Origin: Ruminococcus sp. AF46-10NS | GTDB lineage: Bacteria; Bacillota; Clostridia; Lachnospirales; Lachnospiraceae | Length of the DNA: 64,000 nucleotides | NCBI RefSeq assembly: GCF_003474435.1 | Contig: NZ_QRNF01000003.1 | Span: forward strand, 86,720 to 150,719 | Direction: 5' to 3' | Part shown: in pieces, positions 17,922 to 26,867 of the stretch | Layout: each line of letters begins with the position of its first letter | How positions within the stretch are numbered: the first letter of the stretch is position 1 | Made by a program: the position numbers and the translations under genes | Notes under the pieces: model-generated | Told to the model about the DNA's origin: nothing | Seen by the model: only the letters and a program-made list of their open reading frames with translations | The model's database searches: none

Positions 17922-18070
17922 TCAGGAAAGTTTCCCGTCGATGTAAATATCCATCTGGCGAACCAGATCAATAAGATTTCTGCAGGATTGCCGATATCTG
18001 CCTGCCTGGATATGCAGCCTGCGGCAGATCACAGATCTGTGATCCAGGTAGAGATATGAGCTGACAGCAT
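17922..18070 (-). CDS. Small 49-aa protein, start separated from frame by one base
   Basis: The gene begins at ATG (18070-18068), whose first two bases overlap the TAA of the PHP gene, 4 nt after AGGAAG, so it is coupled to that gene. As read, the frame stops after 13 codons. One extra base after ATG (ATGGCTG instead of ATGCTG) gives exactly 49 aa: M-AVSSYLYLDHRSVICRRL...LIDLVRQMDIYIDGKLS, ending at TGA 17 nt before a terminator. The peptide is basic, helical and has two cysteines. I do not recognise a family. Coupling suggests a function linked to the PHP enzyme. Confidence 0.5.
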
Positions 18071-18792
18071 TATACTTCCTGTCTGGTCTGAAGAAATACT
18101 TTCAGTCTGGGAATCTGATTGTTGAGGATCAGACTTTCCGGAAACATGGCCTGATGAACGAAATCAGCAGCATATGTAAAATCACCGATATGTTCCGGCC
18201 CGTGGCTGTCGCTGGAAAGAAGCAGAGGCAGGTGGTATTTGCGGCAGCAGCGGAGAATCTCAAAGCAGTTCTCTCTGGTATCGCCACGATAGCCATGTGG
18301 GGCAAGAGAAGCTTCATTGATTTCAAAAATCGTGCCTGTTTCTCTTGCTGCCCTGGCGAGGACATCGTAATTTACCGGGTAATGGGTGTTGTCGCTGTGG
18401 CCGAGAATTTTGACGCAGGGATTTTTCATTACATTAAGAAAGGCTTCTGTATTCTCATCACGTGTGCCACAGCGGTAATTCCAGGAGTGCATGCTGGCAA
18501 TTGCATAATCAAGTTTACATAACAATTCCTGATCCAAGTCTATGCTGCCGTTTCGGTCAAGAATATTCAGTTCGATTCCGTAAAGAAGCTCTACTCCGAA
18601 ATGTTCTCTGGGAGAGTAGGTGAGGCTGCGGAAATAAGATGAGGTTCCGGCAGCCAGAGTTCCGGGGCCGTGATCTGTGATTCCCAGGAGACGAAGTCCC
18701 TTTGCAGCTGCGGCGCGTGCCATGTTGGTGATGGTACATTCTGTACCGTGTCCGCTGGCGATGGAATGCGTATGCATATCCGAAAGATACAT
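18070..18792 (-). CDS. PHP-domain phosphoesterase (YcdX/histidinol-phosphatase-like)
   Basis: 240 aa, matching YcdX-type PHP proteins. Metal-binding motifs of the PHP fold appear in order: DMHTHS (5-10), ITDHG (38-42), E74 in YGIELN, H102 in SMHSW, H132 in LGHSDN and SSDSHG near 193-198. These bind a trinuclear metal centre that hydrolyses phosphate esters. It is not next to histidine genes, so histidinol phosphatase is possible but not supported by context. It is divergent from the microcompartment operon and followed by a tiny coupled ORF. Confidence 0.88.
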   Translation of the reverse strand: MYLSDMHTHSIASGHGTECTITNMARAAAAKGLRLLGITDHGPGTLAAGTSSYFRSLTYSPREHFGVELLYGIELNILDRNGSIDLDQELLCKLDYAIASMHSWNYRCGTRDENTEAFLNVMKNPCVKILGHSDNTHYPVNYDVLARAARETGTIFEINEASLAPHGYRGDTRENCFEILRCCRKYHLPLLLSSDSHGPEHIGDFTYAADFVHQAMFPESLILNNQIPRLKVFLQTRQEV

Positions 18793-18957
18793 GGATTTTT
18801 CACCTCTTTTTTATGAATATCAATACTGATTCCAGTATGGCAGAGTAAAAAAACAAAGTCAATAGATAAAAATGCAAATTCACGAAAAACAAATAAAAAA
18901 GACACAATTTAACAGATAAAAACCACAGAAACAGCAACAAATGAGTGTTGGATTTCG

Positions 18958-18986
18958 TTGACACTGAATTGCGGGTGAGGTATAAT
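18958..18986 (+). promoter_or_regulatory. Promoter of the glycyl-radical dehydratase genes
   Basis: TTGACA (18958-18963), 17 nt, TATAAT (18981-18986): near consensus. Upstream (18860-18925) are A-rich tracts with AGATAAAAA at 18864 and 18914 and AAATAAAAA at 18891, about 23-27 bp apart. A perfect palindrome ACAACCGGTTGT lies at 19033-19044, between the -10 and the ribosome site. A strong promoter with room for a repressor is inferred. Confidence 0.8.
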
Positions 18987-19058
18987 AAAATTACATGAGC
19001 ACATAGCCGGAAGTATGTAAAAATCATCAGAAACAACCGGTTGTGAGAAAGGAGAATC

Positions 19059-21584
19059 ATGGAGAAATTTCATATAGCAGATATCCCGAAAACAGACAGG
19101 ATCACCCATCTGGTAGATAACCTCTATGCGAAGATGCCGGTGATAGAATCAGCCAGAGCCAAACTGATCACAGAATCCTACAAGGCAACAGAAGATGAGC
19201 CGATCATCACAAGAAGAGCCAAGGCTTTTGCACACATCCTGCACAATATTCCGATCATCATCCGTGATGAGGAACTGATCGTAGGAAGCAGCACACTGGC
19301 ACCAAGAGGATGTCAGACATTCCCGGAGTATTCCTTCCAGTGGCTGGAGGATGAGCTGGACACAGTAGCTACCAGAACAGCCGATCCATTCTATATTGCG
19401 GAGGAGACCAAGGCCGAACTTCGCGAGGTACATAAATACTGGAAAGGTAAGACCACCAGCGAACTGGCAACTTCCTATATGGCACCGGAAGCAATCCTTG
19501 CTATTGACCATAACATCTTCACACCGGGAAATTATTTCTACAATGGTGTAGGCCATGTAACTGTTAAATATGAAGAGGTGCTGGCTATCGGTTATGAAGG
19601 AATCATTGAAAAAGCTCAGAAAGAGCTGGATGAGTGCAATGTAGGGGATGGCGATTACGCAAAAAAATCCCGTTTCCTGGAAGCAGTTATCATGAGTTGT
19701 CAGGCAGTTATCGACTATGCACATCGTTATGCTGAACTCGCAGAGCAGATGGCATATCAGTGCCAGGATCCGACAAGAAAACAGGAGCTCCTTCAGATCG
19801 CATCCAACTGCAGCCGTGTACCGGCTAAGGGCGCACGCAATTTCTACGAAGCATGCCAGTCCTTCTGGTTTGTACAGCAGCTGATCCAGATGGAGAGCAG
19901 CGGACATTCCATTTCACCAGGACGTTTTGATCAGTATATGTATCCATATTATAAGAGTGATATGGAGGCAGGCAACCTTACAAGAGAATTTGCCCAGGAA
20001 CTGATGGACTGCATCTGGGTTAAATTAAATGACCTGAATAAATGCCGTGACGCTGCATCCGCAGAAGGCTTTGCAGGCTACAGCCTTTTCCAGAACCTGA
20101 TCGCAGGTGGACAGAACAAGGAAGGCGAGGATGTGACCAATGATCTCTCCTTTATGTGCATCCAGGCATCTATGCATGTACATCTTCCGGCACCATCTCT
20201 TTCAGTAAGAGTATGGAACGGATCTCCGCATGAATTCCTGATCAAGGCAGCAGAGCTTACAAGAACAGGAATCGGACTTCCGGCTTACTACAATGATGAG
20301 GTTATCATTCCTGCACTGCAGAACCGTGGCCTTTCTCTTGCAGATGCCAGAGAATATAACATCATCGGCTGCGTAGAACCGCAGAAAGCAGGTAAGACAG
20401 AGGGCTGGCATGATGCTGCATTCTTTAACATGTGCCGTCCGCTGGAGATGGTTTTCTCTAATGGTATGGACAAAGGGGTGCAGATCAGTGTTCAGACCGG
20501 CGATGTCACAGAGATGAAGACTTTTGACGAGTTCTATGAGGCATATAAGAAACAGATGGAATATTTCATCTCCCTGCTTGTAAATGCCGATAATGCCATT
20601 GATGTGGCACATGCAGAGAGATGTCCGCTGCCATTCCTTTCCTGTATGGTGGATGACTGCCTGAAACGTGGTAAATCCGTTCAGGAAGGAGGAGCTGTTT
20701 ATAACTTCACAGGTCCTCAGGGATTTGGTATTGCCAACATGGCAGATTCCCTGTATGCAATCCGCAAGCTTGTATATGAAGAGAAGAAGATGACCATGGA
20801 AGAGCTGAAAGAGGCTCTGGCATGGAACTATGGCAAGGGTATTGATGCACAGTCTGCGGCAGATATCACTACCATTGTAATGAAGAAGCTCCAGGAAAAC
20901 GGCATCAGTGTGAATGAGCAGACAGCAACAGCTGTTATGACAGCAGCTCTCGGAACAGAGCCATCTCCTGAGAAGAAAGCAAGATTCGAAGAGATCCACA
21001 AGATGATCGAGGAGGTTCCGAAATTCGGAAACGATATCCCGGATGTGGATTATTTTGCAAGAGATGTGGCTTATACTTACACCAAGCCGCTTCAGAAATA
21101 TATGAACCCGAGAGGTGGACATTATCAGGCCGGACTTTATCCTGTATCTGCAAACGTTCCTCTTGGCGGACAGACCGGTGCAACACCGGATGGACGTTAT
21201 GCACATACACCTGTTGCAGATGGTGTTTCCCCGTCAGCAGGCAAGGATGTGAAAGGCCCGACAGCAGCAGCAACTTCCGTATCCCGTCTGGATCATTTTA
21301 TCGTATCCAATGGAACACTGTTTAACCAGAAGTTCCATCCGTCTGCACTTGCAGGAAGAGAAGGACTGGAGAAGTTTGTGGCACTGATCCGCGGATACTT
21401 TGATCAGAAGGGTATGCACATGCAGTTCAACGTTGTTGACAGACAGACACTTCTGGATGCACAGAAACATCCGGAGAAGTATAAACACTTGGTTGTACGT
21501 GTTGCAGGATACAGTGCACTGTTCACTACTCTTTCCCGTTCTCTTCAGGATGATATCATTCGAAGAACTGAGCAGGGCTTCTAA
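19059..21584 (+). CDS. B12-independent 1,2-propanediol dehydratase (glycyl radical enzyme)
   Basis: 841 aa, typical of glycyl radical eliminases. The catalytic Cys is C438 in NIIGCVEPQ (E440 as base), substrate-pocket His lie in NGVGHVTVK (166) and SSGHSIS (283), and the radical Gly is G817 in RVAGYSA close to the C-terminus. The GCVEP form matches glycerol/propanediol dehydratases rather than pyruvate formate-lyase. It would dehydrate 1,2-propanediol to propionaldehyde inside the microcompartment. The activase is 11 bp downstream. Choline lyase is less likely because of the surrounding fucose-type aldolase and PduL. Sensitive to oxygen, so an anaerobic lifestyle is implied. Confidence 0.92.
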   Translation: MEKFHIADIPKTDRITHLVDNLYAKMPVIESARAKLITESYKATEDEPIITRRAKAFAHILHNIPIIIRDEELIVGSSTLAPRGCQTFPEYSFQWLEDELDTVATRTADPFYIAEETKAELREVHKYWKGKTTSELATSYMAPEAILAIDHNIFTPGNYFYNGVGHVTVKYEEVLAIGYEGIIEKAQKELDECNVGDGDYAKKSRFLEAVIMSCQAVIDYAHRYAELAEQMAYQCQDPTRKQELLQIASNCSRVPAKGARNFYEACQSFWFVQQLIQMESSGHSISPGRFDQYMYPYYKSDMEAGNLTREFAQELMDCIWVKLNDLNKCRDAASAEGFAGYSLFQNLIAGGQNKEGEDVTNDLSFMCIQASMHVHLPAPSLSVRVWNGSPHEFLIKAAELTRTGIGLPAYYNDEVIIPALQNRGLSLADAREYNIIGCVEPQKAGKTEGWHDAAFFNMCRPLEMVFSNGMDKGVQISVQTGDVTEMKTFDEFYEAYKKQMEYFISLLVNADNAIDVAHAERCPLPFLSCMVDDCLKRGKSVQEGGAVYNFTGPQGFGIANMADSLYAIRKLVYEEKKMTMEELKEALAWNYGKGIDAQSAADITTIVMKKLQENGISVNEQTATAVMTAALGTEPSPEKKARFEEIHKMIEEVPKFGNDIPDVDYFARDVAYTYTKPLQKYMNPRGGHYQAGLYPVSANVPLGGQTGATPDGRYAHTPVADGVSPSAGKDVKGPTAAATSVSRLDHFIVSNGTLFNQKFHPSALAGREGLEKFVALIRGYFDQKGMHMQFNVVDRQTLLDAQKHPEKYKHLVVRVAGYSALFTTLSRSLQDDIIRRTEQGF

Positions 21585-21595
21585 AGGAGTAACTT

Positions 21596-22387
21596 ATGGA
21601 CTATTTGGATACAAAGGGCAGGATCTTTGATGTTCAGAAATATTCGGTGCATGACGGTCCGGGAATCCGTACTATCGTATTCCTGAAAGGCTGTGTCCTT
21701 CGCTGTCGCTGGTGCTGTAATCCGGAATCGCAGGAGTACAGGATTCAGAACATGAAAGTACTGGGCGAGGACAAGGTGATCGGGCGTGATGTGACAGTCC
21801 GTGAGATGATCGAGGAAGTAGAAAAAGACCGTGCATATTATTACCGTTCAGGAGGGGGAATCACCCTCTCCGGCGGTGAATGTATGTGTCAGGCAGATTT
21901 TTCCAGAGATCTGCTACGGGCAGCCAAAGAACGCGGTATCAATACAGCCGTAGAAAGTATGGCCTGTGCCCCGTGGGAAAAGATCGAGCAGGTTCTTCCG
22001 TATCTGGATGTATATCTGATGGATATCAAGCACATGAATCAGGAGAAACACAAGGAATTCACAGGACGCGCCAACGGACTGATGCTGGAGAATGCAAGAA
22101 AAGTTGCCCTCTATGGAAAAACAAAGCTTGTGATCCGTGTCCCGGTTATTCCTACATTTAATGATTCTGTTGAAGAGATCCAGGCAATCGCCAGATTTGC
22201 GGATTCTCTTCCGGGCGTAAATAAGATTCATCTGCTTCCTTATCACAGACTTGGACAGGATAAGTATGAAGGCCTTGGAAGACCCTATTTAATGGAAGGA
22301 ATTCTTCCACCGACTGCCGAACATATGCAGATGCTTAAGGGTGCTGTACATGCTGTATGCGGTCTGGACTGCCAGATCGGAGGCTGA
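21596..22387 (+). CDS. Glycyl radical enzyme activase (radical SAM)
   Basis: 263 aa. The radical SAM Cys motif is CVLRCRWCC (CX3CX2C, near residues 32-39), preceded by FDVQKYSVHDGPGIRT and followed by SGGGITLSGGE. It makes the 5'-deoxyadenosyl radical that abstracts hydrogen from G817 of the dehydratase. It lacks the two-cluster ferredoxin insert found after the SAM motif in many dehydratase activases (about 300 aa), so it is a short form like pyruvate formate-lyase activase. It follows the dehydratase after GGAG. Confidence 0.93.
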   Translation: MDYLDTKGRIFDVQKYSVHDGPGIRTIVFLKGCVLRCRWCCNPESQEYRIQNMKVLGEDKVIGRDVTVREMIEEVEKDRAYYYRSGGGITLSGGECMCQADFSRDLLRAAKERGINTAVESMACAPWEKIEQVLPYLDVYLMDIKHMNQEKHKEFTGRANGLMLENARKVALYGKTKLVIRVPVIPTFNDSVEEIQAIARFADSLPGVNKIHLLPYHRLGQDKYEGLGRPYLMEGILPPTAEHMQMLKGAVHAVCGLDCQIGG

Positions 22388-22495
22388 AAAACAGCACTTT
22401 ATAAAGAATGAGATCCTTTTTCAAAAGAAAACATAAAAAACAATAAAAACAACATAAAAAGCAACAAGAAACCAACATAAAACAACGGATTACCC

Positions 22496-22524
22496 TTGAC
22501 TTATTCTGTGGTATGGAGTAAAAT
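22496..22524 (+). promoter_or_regulatory. Second microcompartment promoter
   Basis: TTGACT (22496-22501), 17 nt, TAAAAT (22519-22524), 50 nt before the aldolase start. Upstream are three copies of ACATAAAA at 22431, 22452 and 22475, spaced 21 and 23 bp, and many CAACA-like words, candidates for regulator binding. Confidence 0.75.
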
Positions 22525-22574
22525 ATTGACAGAAACAAAATAGTGCAATCCAATGCTCAAGGAGGAAATTAAGC

Positions 22575-23456
22575 ATGGTAAACGAGTTTGAAATCAAAAA
22601 ACAGCTTTGTGACATCGGTAAAAGAATCTACAACCGTAACATGGTTGCAGCAAATGACGGAAACTTTTCTGTTAAGATCGCAGAGAACGAGTATCTTTGC
22701 ACACCAACAGGTGTATCTAAAGGTTTCATGACACCAGAGTTCATCTGTAAAGTAGATGGCAAGGGTAATGTAATCCAGGCTAACCCGGGATTCAAACCAT
22801 CATCTGAGATCAAGATGCACATGAGAGTATATGAGAAGAGACCGGACGTAGGATCTGTTGTACATGCTCATCCGATCTATGCAACATCTTTCGCAATCGC
22901 AGGAATTCCGCTTACACAGCCGATCATGCCGGAGGCAGTTATCGCTCTTGGATGTGTTCCGATCGCTGAGTACGGTACACCTTCCACAATGGAGATTCCG
23001 GATAACCTTGAGAAATACCTTCCATATTTCGATGCAGTACTTCTTGAGAACCACGGAGCACTTACATGGAGCACAGACCTTAACGCTGCATACATGAAGA
23101 TGGAGTCTGTAGAGTTCTACGCACAGCTTCTGTATCAGACCAAGCTCCTTGGCGGACCGAAGGAATTCGATAAAGAGAACATCGAGAAACTCTATGCGAT
23201 CCGTCGTAAATTTGGTATGCCTGGTAAACATCCGGCAAGCCTCTGCCTGAACAAAGACGGCAAGAACTGCCACAACTGCGGTGGTGCATGCCACAGTGAG
23301 GACTACAAACAGTTCCCAGGATATCAGTATGATTTCGTTGGAAAAGACTGTGATTGTGATAAAGATGCAGCTCCTGCAGCAGATGCAGCAAAGAATGATG
23401 CAGAGCTTGTTGCTCAGATCACAAAACAGGTTATGGCTCAGCTTGGCCTGAAATAA
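22575..23456 (+). CDS. fucA: Class II aldolase (L-fuculose/rhamnulose-phosphate type) with encapsulation peptide
   Basis: 293 aa. Residues 1-215 form a class II aldolase: NDGNFSVKI, GVSKGFMTPE, metal His in VVHAHPIYATSF, and ENHGALTWSTDL. It would cleave L-fuculose-1-phosphate (or the rhamnulose ester) to lactaldehyde and DHAP. An unusual Cys-rich segment follows (CLNKDGKNCHNCGGACHSED and CDCD, about 227-270), then an Ala/Asp linker and a C-terminal amphipathic helix ELVAQITKQVMAQLGLK, a typical encapsulation peptide. Encapsulated aldolase is a mark of GRM5-type fucose/rhamnose compartments. Confidence 0.9.
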   Translation: MVNEFEIKKQLCDIGKRIYNRNMVAANDGNFSVKIAENEYLCTPTGVSKGFMTPEFICKVDGKGNVIQANPGFKPSSEIKMHMRVYEKRPDVGSVVHAHPIYATSFAIAGIPLTQPIMPEAVIALGCVPIAEYGTPSTMEIPDNLEKYLPYFDAVLLENHGALTWSTDLNAAYMKMESVEFYAQLLYQTKLLGGPKEFDKENIEKLYAIRRKFGMPGKHPASLCLNKDGKNCHNCGGACHSEDYKQFPGYQYDFVGKDCDCDKDAAPAADAAKNDAELVAQITKQVMAQLGLK

Positions 23457-23489
23457 TCTTTTGACGGAATAATTAAGGAGGACAATCTC

Positions 23490-24877
23490 ATGCCAATAAG
23501 TGAGAATATGGTACAGGAAATTGTACAGGAAGTTATGGCAAAGATGCAGATTGCAGATGCTCCGGCCGGAAAACATGGCGTTTTCAAGGATATGAATGAT
23601 GCTATCGAAGCAGCCAAGAAGGCTCAGCTGGTAGTTAAGACAATGTCTATGGACCAGAGAGAAAAGATCATCACCTGCATCCGCAAGAAGATCAAAGAAA
23701 ATGCGGAAGTACTGGCACGTATGGGTGTTGAGGAAACTGGTATGGGTAATGTGGGAGATAAGATCCTGAAGCATCACCTGGTAGCGGACAAGACACCTGG
23801 AACAGAAGACATTACAACAACTGCATGGTCCGGAGACAGAGGACTGACTCTGATCGAGATGGGACCGTTTGGTGTTATCGGTGCGATCACACCGTGTACT
23901 AACCCAAGTGAAACAGTTCTCTGCAACACAATGGGTATGCTGGCAGGCGGAAATACAGTAGTATTCAATCCACATCCGGCAGCAGTTAAAACTTCTATTT
24001 ACGCAATCAATCTTTTAAATGAGGCTTCCTTGGAATCAGGCGGCCCGGATAATATCGCTGTCACAGTTGAGAAACCAACCCTTGAGACAAGCAATATTAT
24101 GATGAAACATAAAGATATCCATCTGATCGCAGCAACAGGAGGCCCTGGTGTTGTGACAGCAGTTCTTTCCTCTGGTAAGAGAGGAATCGGTGCAGGAGCA
24201 GGAACCCGCCGGCACTGGTTGATGATACTGCTGATATCCGTAAGGCAGCTCAGGATATCGTAAACGGATGTACATTCGATAACAACCTTCCATGTATCGC
24301 AGAGAAGGAAGTTGTTGCTGTATCTTCCGTAGTTGATGAGTTAATGCACTACATGCTTACAGAGAATGACTGCTACCTTGCATCCAAGGAAGAGCAGGAC
24401 AAGCTTGTTGAGACTGTACTTGCAGGCGGCAAGCTGAACCGTAAATGTGTAGGACGTGATGCGAAGACACTTCTTTCCATGATCGGAGTTCAGGCACCGG
24501 CAAACACCCGCTGCATTATCTTCGAGGGACCGAAGGAGCATCCGCTTATCACAACAGAGCTTATGATGCCGATCCTCGGAATCGTAAGAGCAAAGGATTT
24601 TGATGACGCTGTAGAGCAGGCTGTATGGCTTGAGCATGGCAACCGTCATTCCGCACATATTCATTCCAAGAATATTGATAACATTACAAAATATGCGAAA
24701 GCAATCGACACAGCAATCCTTGTAAAGAACGGCCCGTCCTATTCCGCACTTGGATTCGGTGGAGAAGGTTTCTGTACATTCACTATCGCAAGCCGTACAG
24801 GTGAGGGACTTACAAGCGCAAGCACATTCACAAAGAGAAGACGCTGCGTAATGACAGACAGCCTTTGCATTCGTTGA
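23490..24877 (+). CDS. pduP: CoA-acylating propionaldehyde dehydrogenase (PduP-like; frame broken near 24203)
   Basis: Restored length 462 aa. An N-terminal encapsulation helix (SENMVQEIVQEVMAKMQ) and short linker precede an aldehyde dehydrogenase fold. The first 240 codons end in a false frame at 24263; the neighbouring frame continues with the catalytic Cys segment TFDNNLPCIAEKE and runs to 24877. One missing A in GGAACCCGCC (24201-24210) restores AGAGNPPALVDDTADIRK across the break. The enzyme turns propionaldehyde into propionyl-CoA with NAD+, feeding PduL. Without repair the active-site half would not be made, which is unlikely in an intact operon, so a sequence error is probable. Confidence 0.9.
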
Positions 24878-24895
24878 TCAGGAGGAACATAAATC

Positions 24896-26125
24896 ATGGA
24901 TATGAACAATGTAAATATCGAAGAAATCGTTAAACAGGTTCTCTCCGGCATGACAGGAAACGCTCCTGCAGCAGCTGCTGCAAGCGCTCCGGCTGCTCCG
25001 GCAGGAAATACAATTCCTAAAAAAGCAAGAGTGGCAATGATGACAGAGAAGAAACATTTTGAGCTTCAGGAGTATGATCTTCCGGAAGTTGGTGACGACG
25101 ACATCCTTGTTAAGGTTGAGGGATGCGGTGTCTGCGGAACAGATGCTCATGAGTACAAAAATGATCCGTTTGGTCTTATTCCGGTAGTTCTCGGACATGA
25201 GGGAACCGGCGAGATCGTAAAAATGGGTAAAAACGTTAAGGTTGATACAGCTGGCAAACCGGTTAAAGTCGGAGATAAGATCGTTACATGTATGATCTTC
25301 AAAGATGATCCGGAAATCACAATGTTCGACCTCAACAAGAAAAACGTAGGCGGCGCTGACGTATACGGACTTCTTCCGGACGATGATGTTAAATTCAACG
25401 GATGGTTCGCTGATTACATCTTCATCAGAGGCGGAAGCTTCGGTTCCACATTCTTCAATGTAAGTGATCTGGATCTTGATTCCCGTATCCTCATCGAGCC
25501 ATGTGCAGTACTTGTACATGCAGTAGAGAGAGCAAAAACAACGGGAATCCTGAAATTCAACAGCAGAGTTGTTGTTCAGGGCTGCGGACCGATCGGTCTG
25601 ATCTGTATCGCCGTTCTTCATACAATGGGTGTTCACAACATCTGTGCAGTAGACGGAAACGAGCAGCGTCTTGAATTCGCCAAGAGAATGGGCGCAACTA
25701 CAACTGTAAACTTTATGAACTTCAAGGGTGTTGAGGCACTTACTGAGGCTGTGAAAGAGGCTCAGGGCGGACATCTTGCAGATTTCGCTTTCCAGTGTAC
25801 TGGAAATCCTCATGCTCATTCCAATATCTACAAATTCATCCGCAACGGCGGCGGCCTCTGCGAGCTTGGATTCTTCATCAACGGTGGAGATGCAACCATC
25901 AACCCGCATTTCGACCTCTGCTCTAAAGAGATCAACCTTGTTGGTTCCTGGGTATACAACCTCAGAGATTATGCAACAACATTTGATTTCCTTAAGAGAG
26001 CAAAAGCAATCGGACTTCCAATGTCTGAGCTGATCACTGACAAGTATCCGCTGGAAGAGATCAACGAGGCACTTGAGAAGAACCTGTCAATGACAGGTCT
26101 TAAGATTGCGGTTGTTAACAAATAA
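24896..26125 (+). CDS. Zinc-dependent medium-chain alcohol dehydrogenase with N-terminal encapsulation peptide
   Basis: 409 aa. Residues 1-20 (NNVNIEEIVKQVLSGMTG) form an amphipathic helix followed by an Ala/Pro linker, the layout of an encapsulation peptide. The rest is a zinc-dependent MDR enzyme: catalytic zinc ligands in GCGVCGTDAHE and LGHEGTGEI, and a Rossmann motif VVVQGCGPIGLICI. The structural zinc four-Cys loop seems absent. Inside the compartment it could reduce lactaldehyde or propionaldehyde and recycle NADH. It lies 18 bp after pduP. Substrate is inferred. Confidence 0.87.
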   Translation: MDMNNVNIEEIVKQVLSGMTGNAPAAAAASAPAAPAGNTIPKKARVAMMTEKKHFELQEYDLPEVGDDDILVKVEGCGVCGTDAHEYKNDPFGLIPVVLGHEGTGEIVKMGKNVKVDTAGKPVKVGDKIVTCMIFKDDPEITMFDLNKKNVGGADVYGLLPDDDVKFNGWFADYIFIRGGSFGSTFFNVSDLDLDSRILIEPCAVLVHAVERAKTTGILKFNSRVVVQGCGPIGLICIAVLHTMGVHNICAVDGNEQRLEFAKRMGATTTVNFMNFKGVEALTEAVKEAQGGHLADFAFQCTGNPHAHSNIYKFIRNGGGLCELGFFINGGDATINPHFDLCSKEINLVGSWVYNLRDYATTFDFLKRAKAIGLPMSELITDKYPLEEINEALEKNLSMTGLKIAVVNK

Positions 26126-26149
26126 CCTTAACGGGAAAGGAGAAGCAAC

Positions 26150-26464
26150 ATGGCAGAAGCTGTAGGAATTCTGGAGGTCTTCGGACTTGCGACAGCCTTT
26201 GTGGCAGCTGACGCCGGGTGCAAGGCTGCAAATGTCCACCTGGAGGTATTCGATAAGAATAAACCGGCGAATGCGGACAGCCTGCCAGTACCGCTTCTTG
26301 TCTGCATCAAGTACCGCGGAAGCGTGTCAGATGTCACGGCAGCGGTAGAAGCCGGCATGAAAGTCGCAGAGAGCATGACAGGTGTGGTACAGCATTACAT
26401 AATCCCCAACCCGGAACCAGGTACACAGAAAATGCTGAAGATCAGCGCCCTGGATAAAGATTGA
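26150..26464 (+). CDS. BMC-H shell protein, longer loop variant
   Basis: 104 aa single BMC domain: AVGILEVFGLATAFVAADAG start, PLLVCIKYRGSVSDVTAAVE core, IIPNPEPG end. Compared with the PduA-like copies downstream it has a 10-residue longer loop after the second strand (VFDKNKPANADSLPVP), which would change the pore or hexamer face. First of four BMC-H genes. Confidence 0.92.
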   Translation: MAEAVGILEVFGLATAFVAADAGCKAANVHLEVFDKNKPANADSLPVPLLVCIKYRGSVSDVTAAVEAGMKVAESMTGVVQHYIIPNPEPGTQKMLKISALDKD

Positions 26465-26467
26465 GAG

Positions 26468-26503
26468 GATTCCGGAACTTAACTTTACAAAAGTGTCGGA
26501 ATC
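26468..26503 (+). other. Intercistronic hairpin between shell genes
   Basis: GATTCCG (26468-26474) pairs with CGGAATC (26497-26503) with further inner pairing ACTT/AAGT. No T-run follows, so it is more likely an mRNA processing or stability element than a terminator. Confidence 0.4.
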
Positions 26504-26548
26504 ATATATGATAAAAAAGTAACGAATAGGATTCAGGAGGATAGAATC

Positions 26549-26824
26549 ATGGCACAGGAAGCATTAGGAATGGTTGAGACAAGAGGCCTCACAGCTGCGA
26601 TCGAGGCAGCAGATGCAATGACAAAAGCAGCAGAGGTTGCTCTGGTAGGAACAGAGAAGATCGGTTCCGGTCTTGTAACTGTTATGGTTCGTGGAGACGT
26701 AGGCGCTGTAAAAGCAGCAGTAGAGAGCGGAAGCGCAGCAGCATCCAGACTTGGAGAGCTCGTAGCTACACACGTGATCCCGAGACCTCATACAGATGTT
26801 GAGAAAATTCTTCCGAAGCTTTAA
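26549..26824 (+). CDS. pduA: BMC-H shell protein (PduA/PduJ-like), copy 1
   Basis: 91 aa canonical BMC domain: [20 protein letters not shown], pore loop [16 protein letters not shown], end [15 protein letters not shown]. Forms hexameric shell tiles with a small central pore. It is nearly identical to the gene at 27282, apart from a few residues (for example TKAAE for CKAAN). Confidence 0.95.
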   Translation: MAQEALGMVETRGLTAAIEAADAMTKAAEVALVGTEKIGSGLVTVMVRGDVGAVKAAVESGSAAASRLGELVATHVIPRPHTDVEKILPKL

Positions 26825-26867
26825 TTCAGGCTTTGAAAGAAAGAAAAATTAATTAAGGAGTTCGCTC

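Noticed and set aside
24344..24877. Separate small aldehyde dehydrogenase gene
   Set aside because: The same frame continues upstream to the break near 24203 and carries the second half of PduP, including the active-site Cys. It is not an independent gene.
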